DNA of 64,000 nucleotides, taken from contig NZ_LATM01000008.1 of assembly GCF_000972495.1 (NCBI RefSeq), positions 124,293 through 188,292 of the forward strand, in the 5' to 3' direction. The notes beneath the pieces were generated by a model. That model ran no database searches. It saw only the letters and a list, made by a program, of their open reading frames with translations, and was not told the DNA's origin. Position 1 is the stretch's first letter. Every line of letters begins with the position of its first letter. A program made the position numbers and the translations under genes. Positions 27,158 to 36,283 of this stretch are shown here, one piece after another. The stretch is from Hymenobacter terrenus. Its GTDB lineage: Bacteria > Bacteroidota > Bacteroidia > Cytophagales > Hymenobacteraceae.

Positions 27158-29155
27158 ATGATTCGTCCGCTTCTGTTGCTGCTTGTGCTTTTTTCTGCTG
27201 CTTCCGCCGCTCCTGCCCAGCCCCTCCTCCCCGACTTCGCCAAATACCCGACCTACAACGGTCCTGACCTCGGCCTGACCTGGCGCGGTAGTCAGGCTAC
27301 CCTGCGCGTGTGGGCCCCTACCGCAGTGGCGCTGCACCTGCGCCTCTACGCCAGTGGCACCGGCGGTACGGCCCGGGCGAGCTACCTTATGAAGAAGGCT
27401 GAGGGAGGCACCTGGACCTATACTTTGCCCGCTGGCACCACCGGCTTCTACACCGTGCAAGCCACGATTGGAGGCAAAAAAATGGCCGAAGTAGCCGACC
27501 CGTATGCTCACGCTGTCGGCATCAACGGCCAGCGCGGCGCCGTGCTCAACCCCGCCACGGCCCAGCCGCCCGGTTGGCCCGAAGACCTCCGTCCGGCTCT
27601 CAAGCAGCTCACCGACGTCGTCATCGGCGAAGTGCACGTGCGCGATTTGAGCATGCATCCCCAGTCGGGCATCCGGAACAAGGGCAAGTTTCTGGGTGTG
27701 GCGCAGTTGGGTACCCGCGGCCCCGGCGGCGTGAGCACGGGGCTCGACCACCTGGTGGAATTGGGTCTGACCCACATTCACCTGCTGCCCACCAATGATT
27801 TCGCTTCCATTGATGAAACTCAGCCAGCTAGTGCCAACCGCTACAACTGGGGCTACGACCCGCTGAACTACTCCGTGCCCGAAGGCTCCTACGCCACCGA
27901 TGCCGCCAACCCCACCGTGCGCATCCGCGAGTTTAAGCAGCTGGTTCAAAACCTGCACATCCAGGGTCTGCGCGTGGTGCTCGACGTCGTGTATAACCAC
28001 ACGGCTGATGCTGGCCGCAGCGCCTTTGAGCAGCTGGTGCCCGGCTATTACTACCGCCACAACCCCGATGGCACGCTCTCGAATGCCACCGCCTGCGGCA
28101 ACGAAATAGCCTCTGAGCGCCCCATGGCGCGCAAGCTCATTGTAGAGTCGGTGACATACTGGGCCCGCGAATACCACGCCGACGGCTTCCGCTTCGACCT
28201 CATGGGCGTGCTTGATATTGAAACCATGCGTGCCGTGCGCATCGCCCTCGATCAGCAGGACCATAGCATTATCGTCTACGGCGAGGGCTGGACCGCCGGC
28301 CCCTCACCCCTGCCCGAAGCGCGTCGTGCCGTGAAGGCCAACGTGAGCAAGCTGCCGCGCATCGCCGCCTTCGGCGACGAGCTGCGCGACGGCGTGAAGG
28401 GCCACTACGCTCACCAAACCGAGCCCGGCTTCGCCAGCGGCCAGCCTGGCTTAGAGGAAAGCGTGAAGTTTGGCATCGTGGCCGCCACTCAGCACCCGCA
28501 GCTTGATTATACCAAAGTAAATTACGCAAAAGCGCCCTGGGCCGACTCGCCCGGCCAAGCCATCAATTACGTGGCCTGCCACGACGACCGGGTACTCTGG
28601 GACAAGCTCACCGTGGCCAACCCCGGCGCCTCGGAAGCGGAGTTGATTAAGATGGATTTGCTCAGCAACACCATCGTTTTCACCTCACAAGGCATTCCGT
28701 TTTTGCCCGTTGGCGACGAGTTTCTGCGTACTAAGGGCGGCGCCCACAACTCCTACAACCTGCCCGACAGCGTGAACCAGCTCGACTGGGCCCGCAAAGC
28801 CCGCTACGAGTCGGTGTACGAGTTCTACCGCCGCCTCATTGCGCTGCGCCGCGCTCATCCGGCCTTCCGTCTCGCCACCACGGAGTTGGTGCAGCAGCAC
28901 CTCGAATTCCTGCCCAACCAACCCGCCGGCACCATCGCCTACCGCCTAAAAGACCACGCCGGCGGCGACACCTGGCAGAACATCGTGGTGCTCTTCAACG
29001 GCAACCGCACCGCCGCTAACATGCCAATTCCCGCCGGTAAATACACCGTTGTACTCAGCGGCAACCAGCTTAACGATAGCGGACTAGGCACAATGGACCC
29101 AGGCGGCGTAGCCGTACCCGTACTCGCTAGCTCGGCCATGATATTGGTGCAGTAA
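27158..29155 (+). CDS. pulA: Secreted type I pullulanase-like glycoside hydrolase family 13
   Basis: Start at 27158, giving the signal peptide MIRPLLLLLVLFSAASAAPAQ; the frame from 27101 includes repeat sequence. 665 residues: an N-terminal beta-sandwich CBM48-like domain (about 35-130), a GH13 barrel, and a C-terminal beta domain. The pullulanase type I signature YNWGYDPLNY is present. Also visible are VVLDVVYNHT, DGFRFDLMGVLD (nucleophile Asp), IIVYGEGWTAG (acid/base Glu) and VACHDD (transition-state Asp). It would cleave alpha-1,6 branches of pullulan, starch or glycogen fragments outside the cytoplasm. No SusC/D partners are in the window. Confidence 0.9.
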   Translation: MIRPLLLLLVLFSAASAAPAQPLLPDFAKYPTYNGPDLGLTWRGSQATLRVWAPTAVALHLRLYASGTGGTARASYLMKKAEGGTWTYTLPAGTTGFYTVQATIGGKKMAEVADPYAHAVGINGQRGAVLNPATAQPPGWPEDLRPALKQLTDVVIGEVHVRDLSMHPQSGIRNKGKFLGVAQLGTRGPGGVSTGLDHLVELGLTHIHLLPTNDFASIDETQPASANRYNWGYDPLNYSVPEGSYATDAANPTVRIREFKQLVQNLHIQGLRVVLDVVYNHTADAGRSAFEQLVPGYYYRHNPDGTLSNATACGNEIASERPMARKLIVESVTYWAREYHADGFRFDLMGVLDIETMRAVRIALDQQDHSIIVYGEGWTAGPSPLPEARRAVKANVSKLPRIAAFGDELRDGVKGHYAHQTEPGFASGQPGLEESVKFGIVAATQHPQLDYTKVNYAKAPWADSPGQAINYVACHDDRVLWDKLTVANPGASEAELIKMDLLSNTIVFTSQGIPFLPVGDEFLRTKGGAHNSYNLPDSVNQLDWARKARYESVYEFYRRLIALRRAHPAFRLATTELVQQHLEFLPNQPAGTIAYRLKDHAGGDTWQNIVVLFNGNRTAANMPIPAGKYTVVLSGNQLNDSGLGTMDPGGVAVPVLASSAMILVQ

Positions 29156-29198
29156 GCGCACCCCAACTTGGCGTCAGCTAAGTACCCGTATCAAAAAT

Positions 29199-29300
29199 GC
29201 AGTCATGCTGAGCGGAGCCGAAGCATCTCGCCTGCCACTACTAACCTAATCGTGAGGACGAACGCGAGCGAGATGCTTCGACTGCGCTCAGCATGACTGC
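29199..29300. repeat. Inverted repeat, TCATGCTGAGCG family
   Basis: Left arm GCAGTCATGCTGAGCGGAGC at 29199 onward is matched in reverse complement by the arm ending at 29300, with a GAAGCATCTCG core. It is related to 36070-36163 and 49142-49274. It lies 3' of pulA. Confidence 0.8.
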
Positions 29301-29330
29301 CTTGTGCGCTTACGTATAATTAACCTCTTA

Positions 29331-29407
29331 AAAGCGAAGAGGGGACGATTGAGTGTTAATAGCTGGCAGGCAGCTTTTTTAACACTCAATCGTCCCCTCT
29401 TCGCTTT
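29331..29407. repeat. Perfect 28-bp inverted repeat; possible bidirectional terminator
   Basis: 29331-29358 and 29380-29407 are exact reverse complements (core GCGAAGAGGGGACGATTGAG), separated by 21 bases that hold a T run. It lies between the converging pulA and xylA 3' ends, so it could end transcription from both sides. Confidence 0.75.
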
Positions 29408-29496
29408 ATAACTCAGTTCTCAACTGGTTCCCTCTCCTGCAGAAAGGGCCGTACCCGACAGGGGCCAGATGGTGAGGCCACTCGCCGAAACGCAGC

Positions 29497-30828
29497 CTAG
29501 ATATACTGGTTAATAATGCTTTCCAACCACTCCTGCTTGCCACTTTTCGGCGTGGGCTCACCTGATTTATGAGCAATGGTGCGCAGGTCTTCCAGCGTCA
29601 GCTGGCCTTTCTCAAAGGCCGCACCGTCACCAGAATCAAACGAGGCGTAGCGCTCTTTACGGAACTTCCGATAGGGCGACTTTTCCAGGATGTCGTTGGC
29701 CACCACCAGGGCGCGGGCGAAGGTGTCCATACCAGCGATGTGGGCGATGAAAATATCCTCTAAATCGGTGGAATTACGGCGGGTTTTAGCGTCGAAGTTG
29801 ATACCGCCATGCTGGAAACCACCGTGCTCCAGAATGATGAGCATTGACTCGGTCAACTCATTAAGATTGTTGGGAAACTGGTCGGTATCCCAGCCGTTCT
29901 GGTAGTCGCCGCGGTTGGCGTCTATGCTACCGAGCAGGTTGGCATCGGCGGCTACTTGCAGCTCGTGCTGAAAGGTGTGACCGGCTAGCGTGGCGTGGTT
30001 CACTTCCAGGTTCAGCATGAAGTCGTTTTCCAGGCCGTGCTCCTTTAGGAAGCCGATGACGGTCGCAGCATCAAAGTCATACTGGTGCTTGGTGGGCTCG
30101 GCGGGCTTGGGCTCGATGAAGAATTTGCCGGTGAACCCCTGCTGACGGGCGTAGTCGCGGGCTATGGTCAGGAAGCGGCCCATGTGCGCCTGCTCGCGCT
30201 TCATGTCGGTATTCAGCAGGGTCATGTAGCCTTCGCGGCCACCCCAGAATACGTAGTTCTCGCCGCCCAGCGCGATGGTCGCATCCAGGGCATTTTTCAC
30301 CTGCGTAGCGGCGTGGGCCACCACCTGAAAGTCGGGGTTGGTGCTGGCGCCATTCATGTAGCGCGGGTTCGAAAACACGTTGGCCGTGCCCCAGAGCAGC
30401 TTTACGCCAGTCGCGGCCTGATGCTCCTTGGCATAGTCAATGATGGTAGCGAGGTTGCGCTCGTACTCGGCCAGTGAGTGGCCTTCATCCACCAAGTCAA
30501 TGTCGTGAAAGCAGTAGTAGGGCGTGCCGAGCTTGGTGAAAAACTCGAACGCGGCGTCCATTTTATCCTTGGCGCGACCAATAATTTCGTGGTGCTTGTC
30601 CCAGGCAAATTGCTTGGTGCCGGGACCGAATGGGTCGCCGCCCGTGCCGGTAAACGTGTGCCAGTACGATACCGCGAAGCGCAGATGCTCCTTCATGGTC
30701 TTGCCGGCCACCACGCGGTTCTCATCGTACCATTTAAAGGCCAATGGGTTATCCGACTCACGCCCTTCAAAGCGAATGGTATCGATACCCGTGAAAAATT
30801 CAGTTTTAGAAAGTGTACTGCTTGACAT
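29497..30828 (-). CDS. xylA: Xylose isomerase
   Basis: 443 residues, class II length. Motifs: [13 protein letters not shown] (catalytic His), [28 protein letters not shown] (metal-binding Glu), [19 protein letters not shown] and [18 protein letters not shown]. It converts D-xylose to D-xylulose in the cytoplasm. It is the second gene of the xylB-xylA unit, with a 17-bp gap. There is no sugar transporter in the cluster. Confidence 0.97.
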   Translation of the reverse strand: MSSSTLSKTEFFTGIDTIRFEGRESDNPLAFKWYDENRVVAGKTMKEHLRFAVSYWHTFTGTGGDPFGPGTKQFAWDKHHEIIGRAKDKMDAAFEFFTKLGTPYYCFHDIDLVDEGHSLAEYERNLATIIDYAKEHQAATGVKLLWGTANVFSNPRYMNGASTNPDFQVVAHAATQVKNALDATIALGGENYVFWGGREGYMTLLNTDMKREQAHMGRFLTIARDYARQQGFTGKFFIEPKPAEPTKHQYDFDAATVIGFLKEHGLENDFMLNLEVNHATLAGHTFQHELQVAADANLLGSIDANRGDYQNGWDTDQFPNNLNELTESMLIILEHGGFQHGGINFDAKTRRNSTDLEDIFIAHIAGMDTFARALVVANDILEKSPYRKFRKERYASFDSGDGAAFEKGQLTLEDLRTIAHKSGEPTPKSGKQEWLESIINQYI

Positions 30829-30845
30829 GAGAAAGACTGATTGGG

Positions 30846-32330
30846 TTATGAAATAAGAGGAGATAAAACGTCCTGCCAGCGACCATATGCGGCCTGGTAT
30901 TGTTCGCGGAGCCCGGCGGTGGGCTCTACGGTAAGAATGCGTTCGAGACCGGTAAATGCCTCATTCGGACTGGCATACACCCCCGCGCCAATACCTGCGC
31001 CACGGGCTGCGCCCTGGGCTGCATCGGTGTTGTACAGCTCCAGCTCCACGTTGCCGCTGTTCACGAAAGCTTCGCGAAATACCGGGCTGAGGAACATGTT
31101 GGCATTGCCAGCCCGCACCCGGCGCACCTGCACGCCCGAGGCCCGCATAATGTCCATACCGTAGTTCAGAGCGAAGACGATGCCCTCCTGGGCAGCGCGC
31201 AGCACATGGGCCTGGCCGTGCACGTTGAAGTTGAGGCCGTGCAGCTCCGCGGCGGCCGGCTGGTTTTCGAGGATGCGCTCCACGCCGTTGCCGAAGGGCA
31301 GAAACTGCAAGCCCTCGGCTCCCACCGGGGCCCGCGCCGCCAGGTGGTTCATCTGGTCGTAGGGCAGCTCGCCCACGAGCCTGCGCAACCAGCTGTTGAG
31401 AATACCGGTGCCGTTCACGCACATCAGCACGCCATTTTTGGGGCGCTCAAGCGTGCTGTTCACGTGCACGAAAGCGTTTACCCGCGAGCGAGGGTCGGCG
31501 GTATTGGTTTCGTTGATGCCGTAGACCACGCCGCTGGTGCCGGCCGTGGCCGCGATTTCGCCGGCCTCCAGCACGTTGAGGGAGAAGGCATTATTAGGCT
31601 GGTCGCCGGCCCGGTAGCTGATGGGCGTGCCGGCCGTCAGGCCCAGCTCCTGGGCCGCCTCGACGGTCAGGTGCCCCTGCACCGAAAACGTGTCGACCAC
31701 TTCCGGGAGCAAATCGGCACTGATGCCATAGTAGTCCAGCAGCTCCTGAGCGATGGCCTGCCGCTTGAAGTTCCAGAACACGCCCTCTGATAAGCCCGAA
31801 ACGGTGGTTTGCAGCTGTCCGGTCAGCTTGAAAGCGATGTAGTCGCCGGGCAGTTGAATCTTATGAATCTGGGCGTAGATGGCGGGCTCGTTCTCCCGCA
31901 CCCACTTCAGTTTCGAGGCCGTAAAGTTGCCGGGCGAGTTCAGGAAGTTGCTCAGGCAGTATTCTTCGCCCAGCGCCGTGAAAGCCTCATTACCATAAGT
32001 CACGGCTCGGCTGTCGCACCAGATAATGGCGGGACGCAACACCTCACCCGCCTTGTCAATCAGCACCAAGCCGTGCATCTGGTAGGTGATGCCGATACCA
32101 GCTATCAGCTCGGTAGCAAAGTTGTAGCTGGCCTTGAGCTGGGTGGTGGCATTCACCACTTCCTGCCACCAGCGCTCGGGGCGTTGTTCAGCCCAACCGG
32201 CTTGTGCAACAGCAATTTCCATCTCCGTTTTGGGGGAGGTGACGGAGGATACGCATTGGCCGGTGGCAATGTCCAGCAAGGAAGCCTTGATGGAAGAGCT
32301 ACCAATGTCGTAGCCGAGAAGGTATTTCAT
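30846..32330 (-). CDS. xylB: Xylulokinase
   Basis: 494 residues, FGGY carbohydrate-kinase family. It begins [20 protein letters not shown] (phosphate-1 motif). It contains [34 protein letters not shown] with the catalytic Asp, and [13 protein letters not shown]. It phosphorylates D-xylulose to xylulose-5-phosphate, feeding the pentose phosphate pathway. It is first in the xylBA unit and divergent from a LacI-family gene that is its obvious candidate regulator. Confidence 0.95.
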   Translation of the reverse strand: MKYLLGYDIGSSSIKASLLDIATGQCVSSVTSPKTEMEIAVAQAGWAEQRPERWWQEVVNATTQLKASYNFATELIAGIGITYQMHGLVLIDKAGEVLRPAIIWCDSRAVTYGNEAFTALGEEYCLSNFLNSPGNFTASKLKWVRENEPAIYAQIHKIQLPGDYIAFKLTGQLQTTVSGLSEGVFWNFKRQAIAQELLDYYGISADLLPEVVDTFSVQGHLTVEAAQELGLTAGTPISYRAGDQPNNAFSLNVLEAGEIAATAGTSGVVYGINETNTADPRSRVNAFVHVNSTLERPKNGVLMCVNGTGILNSWLRRLVGELPYDQMNHLAARAPVGAEGLQFLPFGNGVERILENQPAAAELHGLNFNVHGQAHVLRAAQEGIVFALNYGMDIMRASGVQVRRVRAGNANMFLSPVFREAFVNSGNVELELYNTDAAQGAARGAGIGAGVYASPNEAFTGLERILTVEPTAGLREQYQAAYGRWQDVLSPLIS

Positions 32331-32713
32331 GGGAAAAACGAAAGGATTAAGCCGGATTAAGCCAAGGAAGGCGCGGCGTTATTGGCTTCAACAGACCGAT
32401 AGCGAACCGGAAGCTCAGTCATGGGCCAGAGCGCGCTCATATGGCCGCCGGGGTGAGCCGTCAGCAGGCCCGTGCATCGGACCGGCCGGGCACCAAAGAG
32501 CGAAACAGAGGAATGGGGCGCAAACCGATGGCTAATGGGCAGCATCGCTCTTGAGGGAAAATACAATTTATAAATGCGCAGAGCCTAGTCATTGTTCTGC
32601 ATCTTGCAAGGGAGGATGGAGCGCGGTCGGTAAACTTTCAAGCGAAAGTACTCGGTGTTGTGTAATTGTCAACTGTAAAAAAGTAGCCTTAGAAACTCTT
32701 CTGGGCCACAAAA
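32331..32713. other. Divergent xylB/regulator intergenic region
   Basis: A region of about 380 bp without a convincing gene. It must contain the xylB promoter, but no clear element on the minus strand was found. A frame reading into the regulator from 32551 is open, but codon use and the position of the promoter at 32786 argue against its translation. Confidence 0.45.
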
Positions 32714-32747
32714 CTATCGGCAACGATTCCGGAACCGTTGCCGATAG
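32714..32747. promoter_or_regulatory. 34-bp palindrome, candidate operator of the LacI-type regulator
   Basis: CTATCGGCAACG (32714-32725) is the exact reverse complement of 32736-32747, and the centre TTCCGGAA is itself palindromic. Only one base pair is mismatched in 34. It has no T run, so it is not a terminator. It lies about 38 bp upstream of the -7 element at 32786, a good place for autoregulation and for control of the divergent xylB. Confidence 0.65.
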
Positions 32748-32785
32748 GTATCGTTCCTATGCGGTAGCTAAAAAAAATTGTGGCT

Positions 32786-32793
32786 TACTTTTG
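32786..32793 (+). promoter_or_regulatory. Candidate -7 promoter element of the LacI-type gene
   Basis: TACTTTTG matches TAnnTTTG. Initiation would fall near 32800, leaving about 65 bases before the ATG at 32866 and almost none before the in-frame ATG at 32806. This decides the start in favour of 32866. Confidence 0.5.
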
Positions 32794-32865
32794 AAACAGC
32801 ACATAATGGCAGAGGCTGCGAGGAGTCTTGAAATCCGCCCATCCTCGCGAAAAGTACAAATCAAG

Positions 32866-34047
32866 ATGACAAGCTGCGTCAAATGCAAGCTGGCCGGCTC
32901 GGTCCTGAAGGCTGGTTTCGTGCGGGGTCGCCAACGCTTCCGCTGTAAAGCCTGCGACTACCACTTTATCGAGGAAAAAGCCGCGGGCCAGCTCACTGAG
33001 CGCCGCCGCCGCCAAACGACGATTGGCGACGTAGCAAAGGCCGTCGGTGTGGCCTCGTCCACGGTGTCGCGGGCCCTGAACGGGCACACCGACATCAGCC
33101 CTACCACCCGGCAGGCCATTCTGGACGCGGCCCGGCAGTTGGATTACCACCCTAACTTACTGGCTCAAAGCTTAAAGAGCCAGGAAACGCACACGCTCGG
33201 CGTTATCATTCCCGACATTGAGCGGCCGTTTTTTGCCACGGTAGTCAGCGGCATTCAGGAAGTGGCCACGGAGGCCGGCTACCGGGTCATGATTTGCCAG
33301 TCGAAGGAGTCATACGCGACCGAAGTGAGCAACGTTCAGGCTCTGATAGCCAGCCGTGTAGATGGCCTACTTATCTGCCACTCGCGCGAGACCCAGGATT
33401 TTACCCATGTCAAGCCCGGGGCCTGCCGGGGCGTGCCCGTGGTGCATTTCGACCGCGTGAGCAACGAGGTAGACAGCGCCAAGGTAATTCTGGACGACTG
33501 GAACGGTGCTTTCAACGTTACGGAGCACCTTATTGAGCAGGGCGCGCGGCGCATCGCCATTCTAGCTGGCCCCAAGTCTTTACTCATCAGTCGCAACCGG
33601 CTGGCCGGCTACCAGAAAGCACTCAAGCGCTATCAGTTACCCGTACGGCCGGAGTACGAAATCCATATCCAGTTCCGCACCGAAGAAGCCGTGGCGGCCC
33701 TCGACACTTGGTTGGCACTACCCGAGCCCCCCGATGCCATTTTCGCCATCAACTACACCAATGCCTTTGACCTGCTGGTTGCCCTGAAAAAGCGGGGCCT
33801 GCGTGTGCCCGACGACATTGCCGTGGTCGGCTTCGGCGACGAATTCATGGCGTCGATGATTGAGCCAGGCCTTACCACGGTGAACCTGCACCCCTACCGC
33901 ATCGGCCAGCAAGCGGCCCGGCTTTTCTTGGAGCAAGTGCGGTTGAAGGAAGAGTTTCAGCCCCGCACGTTCGTTATTTCCGGGGAACTGGTCGTCCGGC
34001 AATCATCTCTGAAAGGAAAGGGCGACTTATTCAGCCTGAGCATTTAA
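32866..34047 (+). CDS. LacI-family regulator with N-terminal transposase-type zinc ribbon
   Basis: 393 residues from the chosen ATG. Residues 1-40 form a C-x2-C-x19-C-x2-C ribbon (SCVKCK...GRQRFRCKACDYHF), which looks like the N-terminal zinc finger of IS1/InsA-type transposases. A normal LacI helix-turn-helix follows (TTIGDVAKAVGVASSTVSRAL, about 47-67) and then a periplasmic-binding-protein-like effector domain (LGVIIPDIERPFFATVVSGI; AVVGFGDEFMASMIEPGLTT). It is divergent from xylBA and downstream of a 34-bp palindrome, so it is probably the xylose regulator. The ribbon may add DNA contacts or dimerisation; this is inference. An alternative start at 32806 would keep the ribbon as well. Confidence 0.88.
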   Translation: MTSCVKCKLAGSVLKAGFVRGRQRFRCKACDYHFIEEKAAGQLTERRRRQTTIGDVAKAVGVASSTVSRALNGHTDISPTTRQAILDAARQLDYHPNLLAQSLKSQETHTLGVIIPDIERPFFATVVSGIQEVATEAGYRVMICQSKESYATEVSNVQALIASRVDGLLICHSRETQDFTHVKPGACRGVPVVHFDRVSNEVDSAKVILDDWNGAFNVTEHLIEQGARRIAILAGPKSLLISRNRLAGYQKALKRYQLPVRPEYEIHIQFRTEEAVAALDTWLALPEPPDAIFAINYTNAFDLLVALKKRGLRVPDDIAVVGFGDEFMASMIEPGLTTVNLHPYRIGQQAARLFLEQVRLKEEFQPRTFVISGELVVRQSSLKGKGDLFSLSI

Positions 34048-34140
34048 CTAGGTTGAAGTTACAAAAAGGATATGGTGCCGGACTATGCCCCGCGCTATCT
34101 CCTTTTTGAAAATTTAACCTTTTCATTTTGAAAAAATTTC

Positions 34141-34176
34141 ATCCCCGCTGAGCTAAGCGCCTAGCGGGGATTTTTT
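34141..34176 (+). terminator. Rho-independent terminator after the LacI-type gene
   Basis: ATCCCCGCT pairs exactly with AGCGGGGAT around a 13-base loop, followed by six Ts. Confidence 0.85.
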
Positions 34177-34279
34177 ATTAACCAGTTAATCACCAAACAA
34201 CTACTCGCACTAAAGAGAAATAATTGCCGAATCGGCACTGGTATTGGCATGGGGTGCAAGTCACCAATCACACGCTGCT

Positions 34280-34975
34280 ATGCCAATTCTCGACAACATC
34301 ACCAAAGCTGCCAAGGGCTTTTTCATTGAAGGCGATGAGTCGGCGGCTGGCGCCCCGGTCGCGGTGCCGGCCGCCGGGCAGCCGGCCGTGGCCGCGCCTC
34401 CGCCGGCCGACCCGGCGGCGCTCATGACCCAGGCTGAGCAGCGCCATATTGACCACATTGCCAGTCTGCTGGTGGGTGATGGCAAGGATTTCGGCACCTA
34501 TGCCAAGATGGTGAACAGCATGGCCAGCAGCGGCCTCACGGGCCCACTGCTCTACCAAACGGCCTTCAGTGCCTTCGCCGCCCTCACCGGCGTGGACCGG
34601 CCCGCCCTGCTGGCATCGGCTGAGCAGCTGGCTCAGAAGCTGGCCGATGACCGGGCCCGGGTGCTCCAGCGCCACCGCGAAAAGCTGGGCGAAAGCACCA
34701 ACGCCAAAGGCCCGCCGGGCCCGCTGACGCAGTTCCAGCAAGAAGAAGCCCAACTGCAGGCCGAGGTGGCCGCCCTCACGCAGCAGCTCACTGCCAAAAG
34801 TCAGCAGCTGAGCGAAATCCAGCAGCAAGCGCAGGCCGAGCGGCAAAAAACGCAAGCCGCGCTGGCCTCCTACGAGCTAGCCAACGCCGCGGCAGTGGCC
34901 GATTTGCAGGCCCACCGGCAGGCCGCCCAATCTTTCCTTACCCCCTCTCCTTCCGCCAACCATTCAACCACTTAA
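34280..34975 (+). CDS. Unknown coiled-coil protein, first gene of the ABC/OmpA locus
   Basis: Start at 34280 (MPILDNITKAAKGFF); the longer frame from 34244 is less likely. 231 residues, soluble, no signal peptide. An Ala/Pro-rich linker (about 20-45) is followed by a helical domain (QRHIDHIASLLVGDGKDFG...AALTGVDRPALLASA, about 53-110), then a long Gln/Ala-rich coiled coil (about 145-215) and a Ser/Thr tail. No known family was recognised. Only 3 bp separate it from the membrane-anchored PspA-like gene, so the two are surely co-transcribed and may interact through their coiled coils. Confidence 0.8.
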   Translation: MPILDNITKAAKGFFIEGDESAAGAPVAVPAAGQPAVAAPPPADPAALMTQAEQRHIDHIASLLVGDGKDFGTYAKMVNSMASSGLTGPLLYQTAFSAFAALTGVDRPALLASAEQLAQKLADDRARVLQRHREKLGESTNAKGPPGPLTQFQQEEAQLQAEVAALTQQLTAKSQQLSEIQQQAQAERQKTQAALASYELANAAAVADLQAHRQAAQSFLTPSPSANHSTT

Positions 34976-34978
34976 AAC

Positions 34979-35971
34979 ATGAACACTCTTCTTTCCTCTT
35001 CTGAAAACGACACCGGCCTCCCCAAGTGGCAGCAGCCGGAAAAAGTGGCCGGCCGCGTGGTGCTCCTTGGCCTGGTGGGCACGGCGGTGTACTTCTGGGG
35101 CGCCATTCTCCCCTTTCTGGTCGACATGGTGTTCGACACCGTGAAGCTGGGCATTGGCCTGGGGTCCCTGTTCGTGCTGTTTTTGCTGGCGACGAACAAG
35201 CGGATTCAGGCGGGGCTGTGGTACGCCGGGCAACGCATTCTGCGCACGGCAGCCGGGATTTTCGTCAATACCGACCCTATCGGCATCATGCAGGACTACA
35301 TCAAAAACACCGAGCAGGAAGCCCGGAAGATGGACGCCGAAGTGACCAACATCGAAGGGGCCCACGAGTTGGTGAAGCGCAAGCTGGCGGCCAACGACGG
35401 CCAAATGAAGGAGTACCTGGCCCTGGCCGACTCGGCTGCCCGCCAAGGGGAAAAAGACATGGCAGAGTCCTACGCCTCGCGGGCAGCGCAACTCGAAGAC
35501 TACAACCGCCGCCTGCAGCCGATGGCCACCACCACGGCCAACGTTTCGGTGGTGATGCGCCAGATTCTGAAAGCTGCCCTGCGCCAAATCGACGGCAGTA
35601 AGTTCAAAGTCAACCTGCTCAAGGACGAGTACGAGCTGGTGAAGCGCACGAGCTCGGGTATGCGGGCGGCGATGAACATTCTGCGGGGCGACCCGGACAA
35701 GAAGTACTTCTTCGACCTGGCCACCGACCGCGTGGCCCAGGACATGGCCCAGCAGCTCGGCCAAATCAAGCAGGCCATGCGCTATTCCCAGGAATTTGTC
35801 AAGGAAATGGACATTCAGAACGGCGTGATGAGCGAGAAGGGCCAGCGCCTGCTCAACAAGTACCAGAATGGCGATTTCAATGCTGTACTCAACGAAAAGC
35901 CGCAAGCGCAGCAAAGTATGCTCACCACTAAGAAAGCTTCCGATGATGCCTATTCTAGCCTCCTTGACTAG
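34979..35971 (+). CDS. Membrane-anchored PspA/ESCRT-III-like coiled-coil protein
   Basis: 330 residues. Two closely spaced membrane helices lie at about 18-70 (VVLLGLVGTAVYFWGAI; LGIGLGSLFVLFLLATN). A long charged helical region at about 100-250 resembles the PspA/IM30 core: QDYIKNTEQEARKMDAEV, then LALADSAARQGEKDMAESYA, the 'A-x-x-G-x-x-D-x-A' turn of that superfamily. The similarity is by eye and needs profile comparison. Classical PspA lacks a membrane helix, so this would be an anchored variant. It is the second gene in the ABC/OmpA locus. A membrane-remodelling or envelope-stress role is inferred. Confidence 0.72.
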   Translation: MNTLLSSSENDTGLPKWQQPEKVAGRVVLLGLVGTAVYFWGAILPFLVDMVFDTVKLGIGLGSLFVLFLLATNKRIQAGLWYAGQRILRTAAGIFVNTDPIGIMQDYIKNTEQEARKMDAEVTNIEGAHELVKRKLAANDGQMKEYLALADSAARQGEKDMAESYASRAAQLEDYNRRLQPMATTTANVSVVMRQILKAALRQIDGSKFKVNLLKDEYELVKRTSSGMRAAMNILRGDPDKKYFFDLATDRVAQDMAQQLGQIKQAMRYSQEFVKEMDIQNGVMSEKGQRLLNKYQNGDFNAVLNEKPQAQQSMLTTKKASDDAYSSLLD

Positions 35972-36283
35972 CTTTTTGCTGACTTCCTGCCTGGTGAATT
36001 TGCTGGGCCAGCCCGAGCCAACGCCGGTGGCCCACCACTACCAGGCAAGTCATTTTGATTCTCTAAGTCGTCATGCTGAGCGTAGCCGAAGCATCTCTCC
36101 CGTAGCAGTAATCAATGGCCTTGCAACGAAGCGGTAGAGATGCTTCGACAAGCTCAGCATGACCGTTCTGAGCCGCGCCTGTAGCAGCTGTCTGAAGCAC
36201 CCGCCGCTAATCAACCCCACCGAAACAACTCAAAAACGACTGCGCCCAAAACGGGCGCCTCACCCCTCTTTTGCCTTTAAAAA
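35972..36283. other. Gap holding a repeat, no gene
   Basis: 312 bp between the PspA-like and SBP-OmpA genes. It contains the inverted repeat at 36070-36163. The rest has no open frame of note, though the last ~60 bases include a pyrimidine-rich stretch that may hold the leader of the next gene. Confidence 0.5.
36070..36163. repeat. Inverted repeat, TCATGCTGAGCG family
   Basis: GTCATGCTGAGCGTAGCCGA at 36070 onward pairs with the arm ending TCAGCATGAC at 36163; both contain GAAGCATCTCT or its complement. Same family as 29199-29300. Confidence 0.8.

Noticed and set aside
27056..28264. 402-codon minus-strand frame opposite the pullulanase
   Set aside because: The pullulanase catalytic motifs are on the plus strand, and the minus frame lacks any motif and runs into the repeat element.
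32551..32865. 105-residue N-terminal extension of the LacI-type regulator
   Set aside because: It would require translation across the operator palindrome and a promoter element at 32786, and its sequence has no protein-like pattern before the zinc ribbon.
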